45,457 nucleotides of DNA from the NCBI GenBank assembly GCA_017994695.1, contig JAGOKF010000023.1, forward strand, positions 1 to 45,457, written 5' to 3'. Origin of the DNA: Myxococcota bacterium (GTDB lineage: Bacteria > Myxococcota_A > UBA9042 > DTJE01). Under the pieces are notes generated by a model. That model worked only from the letters and a program-made list of their open reading frames with translations, did not search any database and was not told the origin of the DNA. The translations under genes and the position numbers were made by a program. This document shows positions 7,797 to 14,791 of the stretch, piece after piece. How positions within the stretch are numbered: the stretch's first letter is position 1; every line of letters begins with the position of its first letter.

Positions 7797-9056
7797 CTAT
7801 TTCCTGACACCTCGGGCGGCGCCCTGCCGGTGCTCGGCCCGGAGTCTTGCGGCCTCGGCCTCGATCCGGGCGGCGGTCTCCACCAGCGGCGCCCAGCCGT
7901 ACCAGTGGCTGTAGTCGGGGTTGTTGTGGAAGGCCCCCTGGAAGGCCCGCATGCGGTATTCCATCAGCATCTTGTACAGGTCCTGCTCCACAGGGGTCTT
8001 CGCGTCGTAGAACTGCAGCAGGTCCGGAGCCACGGTCCATCCCTCGGGGGTCTTCAGGATGCCGTCCGCGTAGAGGGCCCTGACGGTCCGGATCGCCTTC
8101 GCGAAGACCCGATCGGCCTCCCGGATCATCTGGTCCCCGGCGGCCAGCTGGTCCCGGACATAGGAGGCGGAGTGGCACTGGGCGCACGTCTGCTGCATCC
8201 TCTGCCGCTGGGCGTCGAATTCCTCCCGGGACAGGCGGGCCACCTTCCCGGCCTTCACGACCTCGAGGCGCCCCGTGGGGTTGCCCGCCGCGTCCAGCAC
8301 TCCGAGGGCCTTCAGGATTTCCACGCGGTCCCCCAGCCACTCGGGGTCCTCTTCGGGGAGCCGGAGGGCCAGGAATCCCCAGGCGGTCATCACGCCGTGG
8401 TCCCCCTGCTGCATGTGGCAGGTGGTGCAGGTGGGAGCCCGGCCGCTGTCCCCCTCGATCTGCCAGATCACCCCGTGCTTCGACGTGCTGTACATCTCCC
8501 AGTGAGGGTGATCGAATCCCATGTGGCAGGTGGCGCAGGCCCGGGGGTCCTTGGCCTCCTTCTTGCTAAAGACGTGTCGAGTGTGGCACGAATCGCAGGC
8601 GCCCGTTCCGTAGTGCAGGCCGGCCTTGGTGCCGTCCTTGTCCCCGACCTTGTGGCAGCCGCTGCACCCCTTCATGCCGGCCCCCTTCATCGGGGTCGGC
8701 TGGTGCTGCAGGCCGGGCATCGCCTCCATGGCCACCCAGGCCAGGGAGTGCTTGCCGTTCTGGTACTGGGTCACCTGTTCCTGGTGGCACCGGGCGCAGG
8801 TGGCCGGGGTGGGGATCCGGGCCTTTCGGGCATCCTCCATGGCCTGATGATCGGCGCCGTGGCAGTCGGCGCAGTCGGCCTCGCCCGTCTGGTAATGGCG
8901 GCTGGCCTTGTGCTGCTGCACGATCCCCGGCGTCACCTGCTGGTGGCACTGGACGCAGGGCGAATCCTTCGATGCGGCGGGGGCCTTCGGGCCGGCGGCG
9001 GCGAAGGGGGAGACCCCGATCAGGAGCAGGAAGCACCACCCATGGGGACGAATCAT
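7797..9056 (-). CDS. Octaheme c-type cytochrome, hydroxylamine oxidoreductase family
   Basis: 419 aa with an N-terminal signal peptide (to about residue 21) and eight CxxCH haem sites at Cys34, 62, 87, 131, 154, 174, 210 and 291. The segments CHMGFDHPHWEMY (177-189), TSKHG, CTTCHMQQGDH (210-220) and NPDYSHWYG near 379-387 are typical of the HAO family. Family members act in the periplasm on hydroxylamine or nitrite; enzymes of anaerobes mostly run reductively and release ammonium, whereas nitrifier HAO is oxidative and longer. A Crp/Fnr gene follows and glutamine synthetase precedes, which fits reductive ammonium formation, but direction is inferred. No separate NrfH/CycB-type quinol partner is adjacent. 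GGAGGTG sits just upstream of this ATG, supporting it over a start 33 codons earlier. Confidence 0.85.
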   Translation of the reverse strand: MIRPHGWCFLLLIGVSPFAAAGPKAPAASKDSPCVQCHQQVTPGIVQQHKASRHYQTGEADCADCHGADHQAMEDARKARIPTPATCARCHQEQVTQYQNGKHSLAWVAMEAMPGLQHQPTPMKGAGMKGCSGCHKVGDKDGTKAGLHYGTGACDSCHTRHVFSKKEAKDPRACATCHMGFDHPHWEMYSTSKHGVIWQIEGDSGRAPTCTTCHMQQGDHGVMTAWGFLALRLPEEDPEWLGDRVEILKALGVLDAAGNPTGRLEVVKAGKVARLSREEFDAQRQRMQQTCAQCHSASYVRDQLAAGDQMIREADRVFAKAIRTVRALYADGILKTPEGWTVAPDLLQFYDAKTPVEQDLYKMLMEYRMRAFQGAFHNNPDYSHWYGWAPLVETAARIEAEAARLRAEHRQGAARGVRK

Positions 9057-9082
9057 CGGACACCTCCAGCAACAGCCTTTCG

Positions 9083-9102
9083 ACCGGCCTCCGGAGGCCG
9101 GT
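9083..9102. promoter_or_regulatory. Perfect 20-bp palindrome in front of the octaheme cytochrome
   Basis: The half-site ACCGGCCTCC (9083-9092) is followed immediately by its exact reverse complement. It lies 27-46 nt upstream of the cytochrome ATG. It could be an operator for a dimeric regulator or a leader hairpin. It does not match the Fnr box TTGAT-N4-ATCAA. Confidence 0.4.
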
Positions 9103-9207
9103 TCCCTGCCCGTTCCTACCAGGGGACGGAGCGGGGGGTGTATGACGGAGATCATGGAGCCGCCCGGACGGTCCGGACGGGGCTGATCGGCGAACGGGGC
9201 TCGGGGA

Positions 9208-10554
9208 TCAGTGGCGGGAGAGGTAGCGGTCCAGTTCCCAGGGGTGCACCGCGGCGATGTAGTCCTGCCACTCGGCGGTCTTGGCCTCCAGGAACTGCCG
9301 GTAGAGGTGGTCCCCCAGGGCGTCCCGGATCACCGGGTCCTTCTTCAGTTCCTTCAGGGCCTCGGAAAGGTCCGCCGGCAGGTCCTCGATGCGCAGGCGG
9401 CGCCGCTCCCGCTGGGACATCTCGAAGATGTTCTTGTTCACGGGCGGCCCCGGGTCGATGCGGTTGCGGATGCCGTCCAGCCCCGCGGCCAGCATCACCG
9501 CGAAGGCCAGGTAGGGGTTGCAGGACGGGTCGGGCATCCGGATCTCGACCCGGGTCCCCGGGCCCCGCCGGTCGGGGACCCGGGCCATGGGGCTGCGGTT
9601 CCGCTCGGACCAGACGATCGCCGTGGGGGCCTCGTAGCCCGGCACCAGGCGCTTGTAGGAGTTCACCGTGGGGTTGGTCACCGCGGCGATGGCCTTCGCG
9701 TGGTGCAGGATGCCGCCGATGTAGTGCAGGGCCGTCTCCGACAGCTGCCAGGGGCGGTCCGGGTCGTAGAAGGCGTTCTGGCCGTCCCGGAACAGGGACT
9801 GGTGGACGTGCATCCCGGAGCCGTTGACCCCCTGGATGGGCTTCGGCATGAAGGTCGCGTGGAGGCCGAAGTCCAGGGCGACCTTGCGCACCACGAACCG
9901 GAACGTGGCCAGTTTGTCCGCCGTCTCGACGACCTCGTCGTAGCGGAAGTCGATCTCGTGCTGGCCCGGGGCCACCTCGTGGTGGGCCGCCTCGACCTCG
10001 AAACTCATCGCCTCCAGGGACGCCACGATGGCCCGGCGGCACTCCTCGCCCTTGTCGATCGGGGCCAGGTCGAAATAGGACCCCGAGTCGTGGGTGATCG
10101 TCGTCGGGCTGCCGTCCTCGCAGCGCTGGAAGAGGAAGAATTCCGCCTCGGGTCCCATCATCGACGACAGTCCCATCGCGGCCGCCTGGGCCGCCACCCG
10201 CTTCAGGGCCGACCGGGGACAGCCGGCGAAGGGGGAGCCGTCGGGCTGCACCACATCGCAGATCACCCGGGCCACGGCACCCCGGGGATCCCGCCAGGGG
10301 AAGATCCGGAAGGACTGGAGGTCCGGCCGCAGGAGCATGTCCGATTCCTCGATCCGGACGAAGCCCTGGATCGAGGACCCGTCGAACATCACCTCGCCGT
10401 TCAGGGCCTTCTCGAACTGGGACTCGGGGACCTCGACGTTCTTGTTGATGCCGAGGATGTCGGTGAACTGGAGGCGCAGGAAGCGCACCTCCTCGTCCCG
10501 GCAGATCTTCAGGATCCGTTCCACGTTCAGGGGTCGGTGGGGGTTGGTCTTCAT
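9208..10554 (-). CDS. glnA: Glutamine synthetase type I (alpha subgroup)
   Basis: 448 aa, ATP-dependent condensation of ammonium with glutamate in the cytoplasm. The beta-grasp N-terminal part with MFDGSSIQGF (56-65) and the catalytic domain with the metal-binding GPEAEFF and NGSGMHVHQS blocks are intact. Length and the segment NKNIFEMSQRER (from 373) match the short GSI-alpha subgroup; the tyrosine that is adenylylated in enterobacterial GSI-beta is absent (Phe377 region), so control is expected at transcription or by feedback rather than by GlnE. A clear promoter and a dyad element lie upstream. It is flanked by the octaheme cytochrome and kdd on the same strand. Confidence 0.96.
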   Translation of the reverse strand: MKTNPHRPLNVERILKICRDEEVRFLRLQFTDILGINKNVEVPESQFEKALNGEVMFDGSSIQGFVRIEESDMLLRPDLQSFRIFPWRDPRGAVARVICDVVQPDGSPFAGCPRSALKRVAAQAAAMGLSSMMGPEAEFFLFQRCEDGSPTTITHDSGSYFDLAPIDKGEECRRAIVASLEAMSFEVEAAHHEVAPGQHEIDFRYDEVVETADKLATFRFVVRKVALDFGLHATFMPKPIQGVNGSGMHVHQSLFRDGQNAFYDPDRPWQLSETALHYIGGILHHAKAIAAVTNPTVNSYKRLVPGYEAPTAIVWSERNRSPMARVPDRRGPGTRVEIRMPDPSCNPYLAFAVMLAAGLDGIRNRIDPGPPVNKNIFEMSQRERRRLRIEDLPADLSEALKELKKDPVIRDALGDHLYRQFLEAKTAEWQDYIAAVHPWELDRYLSRH

Positions 10555-10609
10555 GTCTCCTCTCTGTGATGGGCCAAGAAAACCGCCTGGATGTCAGGGG
10601 AACGACGCC

Positions 10610-10638
10610 ACCCTAGCACGATCGGGTGCCCCTGGCAA
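10610..10638 (-). promoter_or_regulatory. Promoter of glnA
   Basis: On the minus strand TTGCCA (10638-10633) and TAGGGT (10615-10610) are 17 nt apart, placing the transcript start about 50 nt before the glnA ATG. No sigma-54 type TGGCAC-N5-TTGC element was found in this gap. Confidence 0.5.
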
Positions 10639-10649
10639 CAGGGTGACAC

Positions 10650-10677
10650 GAAATTCTTGCATGAATTGCAAAATTTC
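10650..10677. promoter_or_regulatory. AT-rich dyad upstream of the glnA promoter
   Basis: A 28-bp near-perfect inverted repeat: outer arms GAAATT/AATTTC and inner arms TTGCA/TGCAA around a 5-nt centre, with one unpaired base. It is the most AT-rich spot in this GC-rich neighbourhood and is centred about 60 bp upstream of the predicted glnA start point, the usual place for a dimeric activator. It resembles but does not match the NtrC consensus (spacing differs). Confidence 0.5.
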
Positions 10678-10792
10678 ATCGACAGTGCGCGTTGCAGTGC
10701 CGGTATGGATGGCTTGGTGATGCGTTCTGATGGCAGAAGATGCACGTTTGATGGGTCAACCTGGCTTGGGAGGCTGCGGGGGTCAGCGGGGC

Positions 10793-11839
10793 TCAGGATC
10801 CGAACTTCTCGTCGAACCACTTCCGGACGGCCGGGGACCGGCGATAGACGTCCAGCGTGAACTCCGCGTGGCGGGGGGCGTAGCCGTTGCCGATGATCAT
10901 CTCGACGTCCATGCCGACGCCCTCGGCGCCCAGGGCCGCTTTCTGGAAGTTGGTGGCCATGTTGAAGAAGTAGACCTTGCCGCCCTGCTTGCAGGCCAGC
11001 ACGGACGCCAGTTCGGTCCCTTCCACGTTGGCGGTGTTGATCACCAGGTCGGCCATCGATCCCCCGGTGACCCGGGCGACCTGGTCCATCGTCTCGCCGG
11101 GGTTCAGTGCGTTCGCGGTGAAGAGGTCGTCCGCCAGCCCCAGTTCCCGGAAGGCGTCGATGCTGGACTGGCGGGTCGCCGACACCAGGATCCGGCAGTC
11201 CTGGCCGAGTTTCTGCCGGATCGCGGCGGCGCAGAGGATGCCCGACTTGCCGGCGCCGATGATGTAGATCGTCTGGCCCTTCTGGGCCAGCCGGTGGGCC
11301 TGGGGCGGCGCGCCGGCGACGTCCAGCAGGGCCAGGCAGGTCTTCACTTCCATGTCGTCGGGGATCTTCGCCAGCACGCCCGAATCGAAGAGCACCGCCT
11401 TGCCCTCGATGTCGATCTGCTCCGAGTCGTGGACCTCCCGGATCCGGTGGATGACCAGGGGGGTCAGGGTCAGGGAGACCAGCGTGCAGACCCGGTCGCC
11501 GATCTTCACCCCGGCGGGGTTGGAGTAGCGGGGGCCGAGGTCCTCGACCGTGCCCAGCAGCATGCCTCCGGACCCGGTGACGGGGTTCTGCTGCTTGCCC
11601 ATCGTGGCGACGTTTTTCAGGACCTGGGCCGCGATGCCCTGGGGGTCGCCCCCGGCGGCGGTGCGCATCTGCCGGAACGACGCCGAGTCGATGTTCAGGG
11701 TCTGGACGTCGATCAGGATCTCGTTGTCCCAGATGGGCAGGGAGTTGTCCAGGCGCGTGGCGGCCTGGGGCAGCGCCCCCTCGGGGGCCAGCACGCGGTG
11801 GCGCCCGAACCGGTCGCCGCCGTTCCTGTGTTGCGACAT
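10793..11839 (-). CDS. kdd: L-erythro-3,5-diaminohexanoate dehydrogenase
   Basis: 348 aa. The protein has a medium-chain dehydrogenase architecture with a Rossmann motif GAGKSGILCAAA (about 195-206) and the family-typical C-terminal NGYAPRHAEFTLDVYRR. Kdd deaminates L-erythro-3,5-diaminohexanoate with NAD+ to 5-amino-3-oxohexanoate and ammonia in lysine fermentation. The other pathway genes (kamA, kamDE, kce, kal) are not in this window, so either they lie elsewhere or the enzyme serves another route. A strong AAGGAGG precedes the ATG and a TTGACA promoter lies upstream. It is the first gene of the minus-strand run kdd, glnA, octaheme cytochrome, regulator. Confidence 0.85.
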   Translation of the reverse strand: MSQHRNGGDRFGRHRVLAPEGALPQAATRLDNSLPIWDNEILIDVQTLNIDSASFRQMRTAAGGDPQGIAAQVLKNVATMGKQQNPVTGSGGMLLGTVEDLGPRYSNPAGVKIGDRVCTLVSLTLTPLVIHRIREVHDSEQIDIEGKAVLFDSGVLAKIPDDMEVKTCLALLDVAGAPPQAHRLAQKGQTIYIIGAGKSGILCAAAIRQKLGQDCRILVSATRQSSIDAFRELGLADDLFTANALNPGETMDQVARVTGGSMADLVINTANVEGTELASVLACKQGGKVYFFNMATNFQKAALGAEGVGMDVEMIIGNGYAPRHAEFTLDVYRRSPAVRKWFDEKFGS

Positions 11840-11888
11840 GGGAACCTCCTTGTGATTCGCCTTGGGCCAGGGACCGAAACGCGCCGCG

Positions 11889-11918
11889 ATGGTAGTCAGG
11901 GGCCTCCGGCGTTGTCAA
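11889..11918 (-). promoter_or_regulatory. Promoter of kdd
   Basis: Minus-strand TTGACA (11918-11913), 18 nt spacer, TACCAT (11894-11889), about 50 nt before the kdd ATG. The best -35 box in this part of the window. Confidence 0.55.
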
Positions 11919-12025
11919 TGAAGCCTCGGAGTCCGGGATCTGGCCTCCGGGGCGGCGTTCCTCTAGACTCGCCTCGCCGTCCGGGCATCGCGGCCGGGGC
12001 GGGAGGACGATTCGGGAGGGGAGGC

Positions 12026-12862
12026 ATGAACACGATCGTCGAGGGGTTCGGGCGGCTGGCGGCGGACCTGGCAGAGCGGGTCCGGGCGGTCGCGCCCCTG
12101 GTGCACCAGATCACCAACTTCGTCGTGATGAACGACACGGCGAACCTGACCCTGGCCATCGGGGCGCTCCCGGTGATGGCCCATGCCCGGGAGGAGGTGG
12201 CCGACATGGTCGCTGCGGCGGGCGCCCTGGTGCTGAACCCCGGCACCCTGGAACCCGACTGGATCGACGCGATGGTCCTCGCAGGACGCCGGGCGAACGA
12301 ACTGGGCGTCCCGGTGGTCTTCGACCCGGTCGGGGTCGGTGCGACTCCGTACCGGGACCAGGCGGCGGCGCGGATCCTCCGGGAGATCCGGGTGGCGGTG
12401 ATCCGCGGCAACTCCGGCGAGGTCGGGGCCCTGGCCGGGGCCGGCGGCGAGGTCCGGGGGGTCGAGTCGGTGTCGGGGGTCGGGGACCCCGCCCGGGTGG
12501 TGCGGGACCTCTCGGCCCGGACGGGGGCGGTGGTGGCCATCACGGGCCCCCGGGACTTCGTGTCCGACGGGACCCGGGTGCTGGGGGTGGACAACGGCCA
12601 CCCGATGATGCGAAACGTCACCGGGACCGGCTGCATGGCGACGGCGATGATCGGGGCCTTCGTGGGCGTCCTGGAGGATCGTTCCCGCACGGCGGATCGC
12701 CTGGCGGCGACGGCGGCGGCCCTGGCCTGCTACGGCCTGGCGGGGGAGATCGCGGCCTCCAGGGCCCGGGGCCCCGGGTCCTTCCGGGTGGAACTGATGG
12801 ATGCCCTCCACGGCCTCGACCGGGCCGCCATCGAGTCGGGGGCGAGGGTCGTCGAGGCATGA
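12026..12862 (+). CDS. thiM: Hydroxyethylthiazole kinase
   Basis: 278 aa, full length for ThiM. It phosphorylates hydroxyethylthiazole with ATP in thiamine salvage. HQITNFVVMNDTAN (about 29-42) and the GTGC phosphate-binding/catalytic block in VTGTGCMATAM near residue 200 are intact. The ATG follows GGGAGGGGAGG. It heads the thi operon; thiE starts inside its stop codon (ATGA at 12859-12862). TAGACT at 11964-11969 may be the -10 box, but no good -35 precedes it. No TPP riboswitch could be recognised in the 186 bp divergent leader. Confidence 0.95.
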   Translation: MNTIVEGFGRLAADLAERVRAVAPLVHQITNFVVMNDTANLTLAIGALPVMAHAREEVADMVAAAGALVLNPGTLEPDWIDAMVLAGRRANELGVPVVFDPVGVGATPYRDQAAARILREIRVAVIRGNSGEVGALAGAGGEVRGVESVSGVGDPARVVRDLSARTGAVVAITGPRDFVSDGTRVLGVDNGHPMMRNVTGTGCMATAMIGAFVGVLEDRSRTADRLAATAAALACYGLAGEIAASRARGPGSFRVELMDALHGLDRAAIESGARVVEA

Positions 12863-13512
12863 CGATGGACCGGAAGCCCGTGGACTGGTCGCTGTACCTC
12901 GTCACCGACCGGGGCCTGGCCCGGGGGCGGCCGCTGGCGCAGGTGGTCGAGGCGGCCATCCGGGGAGGCGTCACGGTGGTCCAGTACCGGGACAAGCAGG
13001 GCTGCACCGGGGAGATGATCCGGGAGGCCGGGGACATCCTGGAGGTCTGCCGGAGCATGGGGGCCACCTTCCTGGTCAACGACCGCCTGGACGTCGCGCT
13101 GGCCGTGGGGGCCGACGGCCTTCACGTCGGACAACAGGACCTGCCCCCGGCCCTGGCCCGATCCCTGCTGGGGCCCGAGGCGATCCTGGGCGTCTCGGCG
13201 GGAAGCGTTCCCGAGGCCCGGGAGGCCGAGGCCGCCGGGGCCGACTACCTCGGGGCCAGCCCGGTCTTCGCGACCCCCACCAAGACCGATGCCGGCCCGG
13301 CCCTGGGTCTCCAGGGACTGTCGGAGATGGTCGCGGCCACCTCGATCCCGGTGGTCGCCATCGGCGGGATCCACGCGGCCAACGCCCGACCGGTGATCGA
13401 GGCGGGGGCGGCCGGGATCGCCGTCGTGTCGGCGATCATGGCCGCCGACGACGTGGAGGGGGCGGCCCGGCAACTGCGGGGGGTCGTGGACCGGGCCCGG
13501 AGGCGGAGATGA
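12859..13512 (+). CDS. thiE: Thiamine phosphate synthase
   Basis: 217 aa TIM-barrel enzyme that joins hydroxymethylpyrimidine diphosphate to thiazole phosphate. Recognisable blocks are YLVTDR near the start, VVQYRDK (diphosphate binding), FLVNDRLDVALAVGADGLH, GQQDL and the C-terminal AIGGIHAANA loop. It overlaps thiM by ATGA at its start and thiL by ATGA at its end, so expression is translationally coupled. Together with thiM upstream and thiL downstream it covers thiazole salvage through to the diphosphate; pyrimidine synthesis genes are not in the window. Confidence 0.96.
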   Translation: MTMDRKPVDWSLYLVTDRGLARGRPLAQVVEAAIRGGVTVVQYRDKQGCTGEMIREAGDILEVCRSMGATFLVNDRLDVALAVGADGLHVGQQDLPPALARSLLGPEAILGVSAGSVPEAREAEAAGADYLGASPVFATPTKTDAGPALGLQGLSEMVAATSIPVVAIGGIHAANARPVIEAGAAGIAVVSAIMAADDVEGAARQLRGVVDRARRRR

Positions 13513-14588
13513 AGGTCGGGGACATCGGGGAGTTCGCCCTCATCGACGTGCTGAAGTCCCTGCTGCCACCGGGAGGCCCTGGGGTCCGGGTCGGGATCGG
13601 GGACGACGTGGCGGTGCTGGAGGGTGCCGGCGGCGACGGCGGGACGGTCTGGCTCGCGACCTGCGACGTGCAGGTGGAGGGCACCCACTTCCTGCGGGAT
13701 GCCGTCGCGCCCCGGGACCTGGGTCGGAAGGTGCTCGCCGTGAACCTCAGCGACATCGCCGCCACGGGGGGCATTCCCAGGTTCGCGCTGGTGTCGCTGG
13801 GTCTGCCGAAGGACCTGGACGTGGCCTTCGTGGAGGAACTCTACCGGGGACTGGGGGACGAGGCCGCGCGGTTCGGGGTGGACGTGGTGGGGGGAAACGT
13901 CTCCCGGGTGCGCCGGGAACTGTTCATCGACCTGTTCCTGCTGGGCGAGGCGCCCCGGGACGAGGTCCTGCTGCGATCCGGGGCCCGTCCGGGGGACCGC
14001 ATCCTGGTGACGGGCTCCCTGGGCGACGCTGCCGCGGGCGTGGCGCTGTTGCTGGCCGGGCACGGGAACCTTCCGGGACTCCCGGAGGGATATGCCCGGC
14101 ACGCGACCCGGCGGCGGGATCGGCCGGAGCCCCGGGTCCGGGAGGGGCGGCAGATCGGGTCCTCCCGGATGGCCACGGCGATGATCGACGTGTCGGACGG
14201 CCTGGCCGGCGACCTGGGACATCTGGCGGCCCGGAGCGGGGTCGGCGTGCGGATCCTCGCCGAACGCCTGCCGGTCGCCCCCGAGAACCGGGATCTGTCC
14301 CGGGCGATCCACGGGGACGAGTGGCACCTCGCGTTGCGGGGTGGCGAGGACTACGAGTTGCTGTTCACCTGTCCTCCCGAGTTCTCCCGGGAACTGTCCG
14401 ATCGGGTCCGGGAGGAGACCGGGATCCCGGTGACGGACATCGGCGAGGTGCTGGCGACCCGGGGACTCGTGGAACTCGTGCTGCCCGACGGGACGGTCGC
14501 CGATGTCCGGGGCGGGGGCTTCGACCACTTCGGTCAAGACGCGGGAGGGAGCCCGGTCCTTCCCGTCGTCGCGGAGGAGACGCGATGA
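13509..14588 (+). CDS. thiL: Thiamine monophosphate kinase
   Basis: 359 aa, slightly longer than the common 310-340. ThiL phosphorylates thiamine phosphate to the active diphosphate. The N-terminal IGDD metal-binding block (about 33-36), CDVQVEGTHF, the AIM-synthase-like domain with NLSDIAATGG and the second-half DVSDGLAGDL are all present. The extra length sits in an Arg-rich insert around residues 197-217. Its start overlaps thiE and its stop overlaps the next small gene. Confidence 0.95.
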   Translation: MKVGDIGEFALIDVLKSLLPPGGPGVRVGIGDDVAVLEGAGGDGGTVWLATCDVQVEGTHFLRDAVAPRDLGRKVLAVNLSDIAATGGIPRFALVSLGLPKDLDVAFVEELYRGLGDEAARFGVDVVGGNVSRVRRELFIDLFLLGEAPRDEVLLRSGARPGDRILVTGSLGDAAAGVALLLAGHGNLPGLPEGYARHATRRRDRPEPRVREGRQIGSSRMATAMIDVSDGLAGDLGHLAARSGVGVRILAERLPVAPENRDLSRAIHGDEWHLALRGGEDYELLFTCPPEFSRELSDRVREETGIPVTDIGEVLATRGLVELVLPDGTVADVRGGGFDHFGQDAGGSPVLPVVAEETR

Positions 14589-14791
14589 AGGAATGCACGG
14601 CTGCCCGGAACGCGAAGACCTGCACCTGCTCCTACTCCCCCTGTCCCCGGAAGGGGGTCTGCTGCGAGTGCCTCGCCTACCACTGGAGCCGCCACGAGGT
14701 CCCGGGGTGCATGTTCCCCCCCGAGGTGGAGCGGACCTGGGACCGGTCCCTGTCCCGGTTCCTCGAGGCCTGGAGGCAGAAGGGCTACTGA
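14585..14791 (+). CDS. Small cysteine-rich DUF6485 protein coupled to thiL
   Basis: 68 aa. Seven cysteines lie in the first 42 residues in the order CTAARNAKTCTC, CPRKGVCCEC and PGCMFP, followed by a helical tail ending EAWRQKGY. This matches the DUF6485 family of small proteins with an invariant Cys pattern suggestive of a metal or iron-sulfur site; no function is established that I know of. The ATG overlaps the thiL stop as ATGA, so it is translated with the thiamine genes. Its 3' end overlaps by 7 nt the convergent membrane-protein gene. A link to thiamine metabolism is inference from position only. Confidence 0.8.
   Translation: MKECTAARNAKTCTCSYSPCPRKGVCCECLAYHWSRHEVPGCMFPPEVERTWDRSLSRFLEAWRQKGY

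Noticed and set aside
9057-9207. Fnr or NO-regulator box before the octaheme cytochrome
   Set aside because: No TTGAT-N4-ATCAA or close variant; only the GC-rich palindrome is present.
10555-10792. Sigma-54 promoter or NtrC site for glnA
   Set aside because: No GG/GC pair with proper 10-nt spacing of the sigma-54 consensus; the dyad has the wrong spacing for NtrC.
11840-12025. TPP riboswitch upstream of thiM
   Set aside because: The conserved CTGAGA and CTGAT-type cores are not present by eye on the plus strand.
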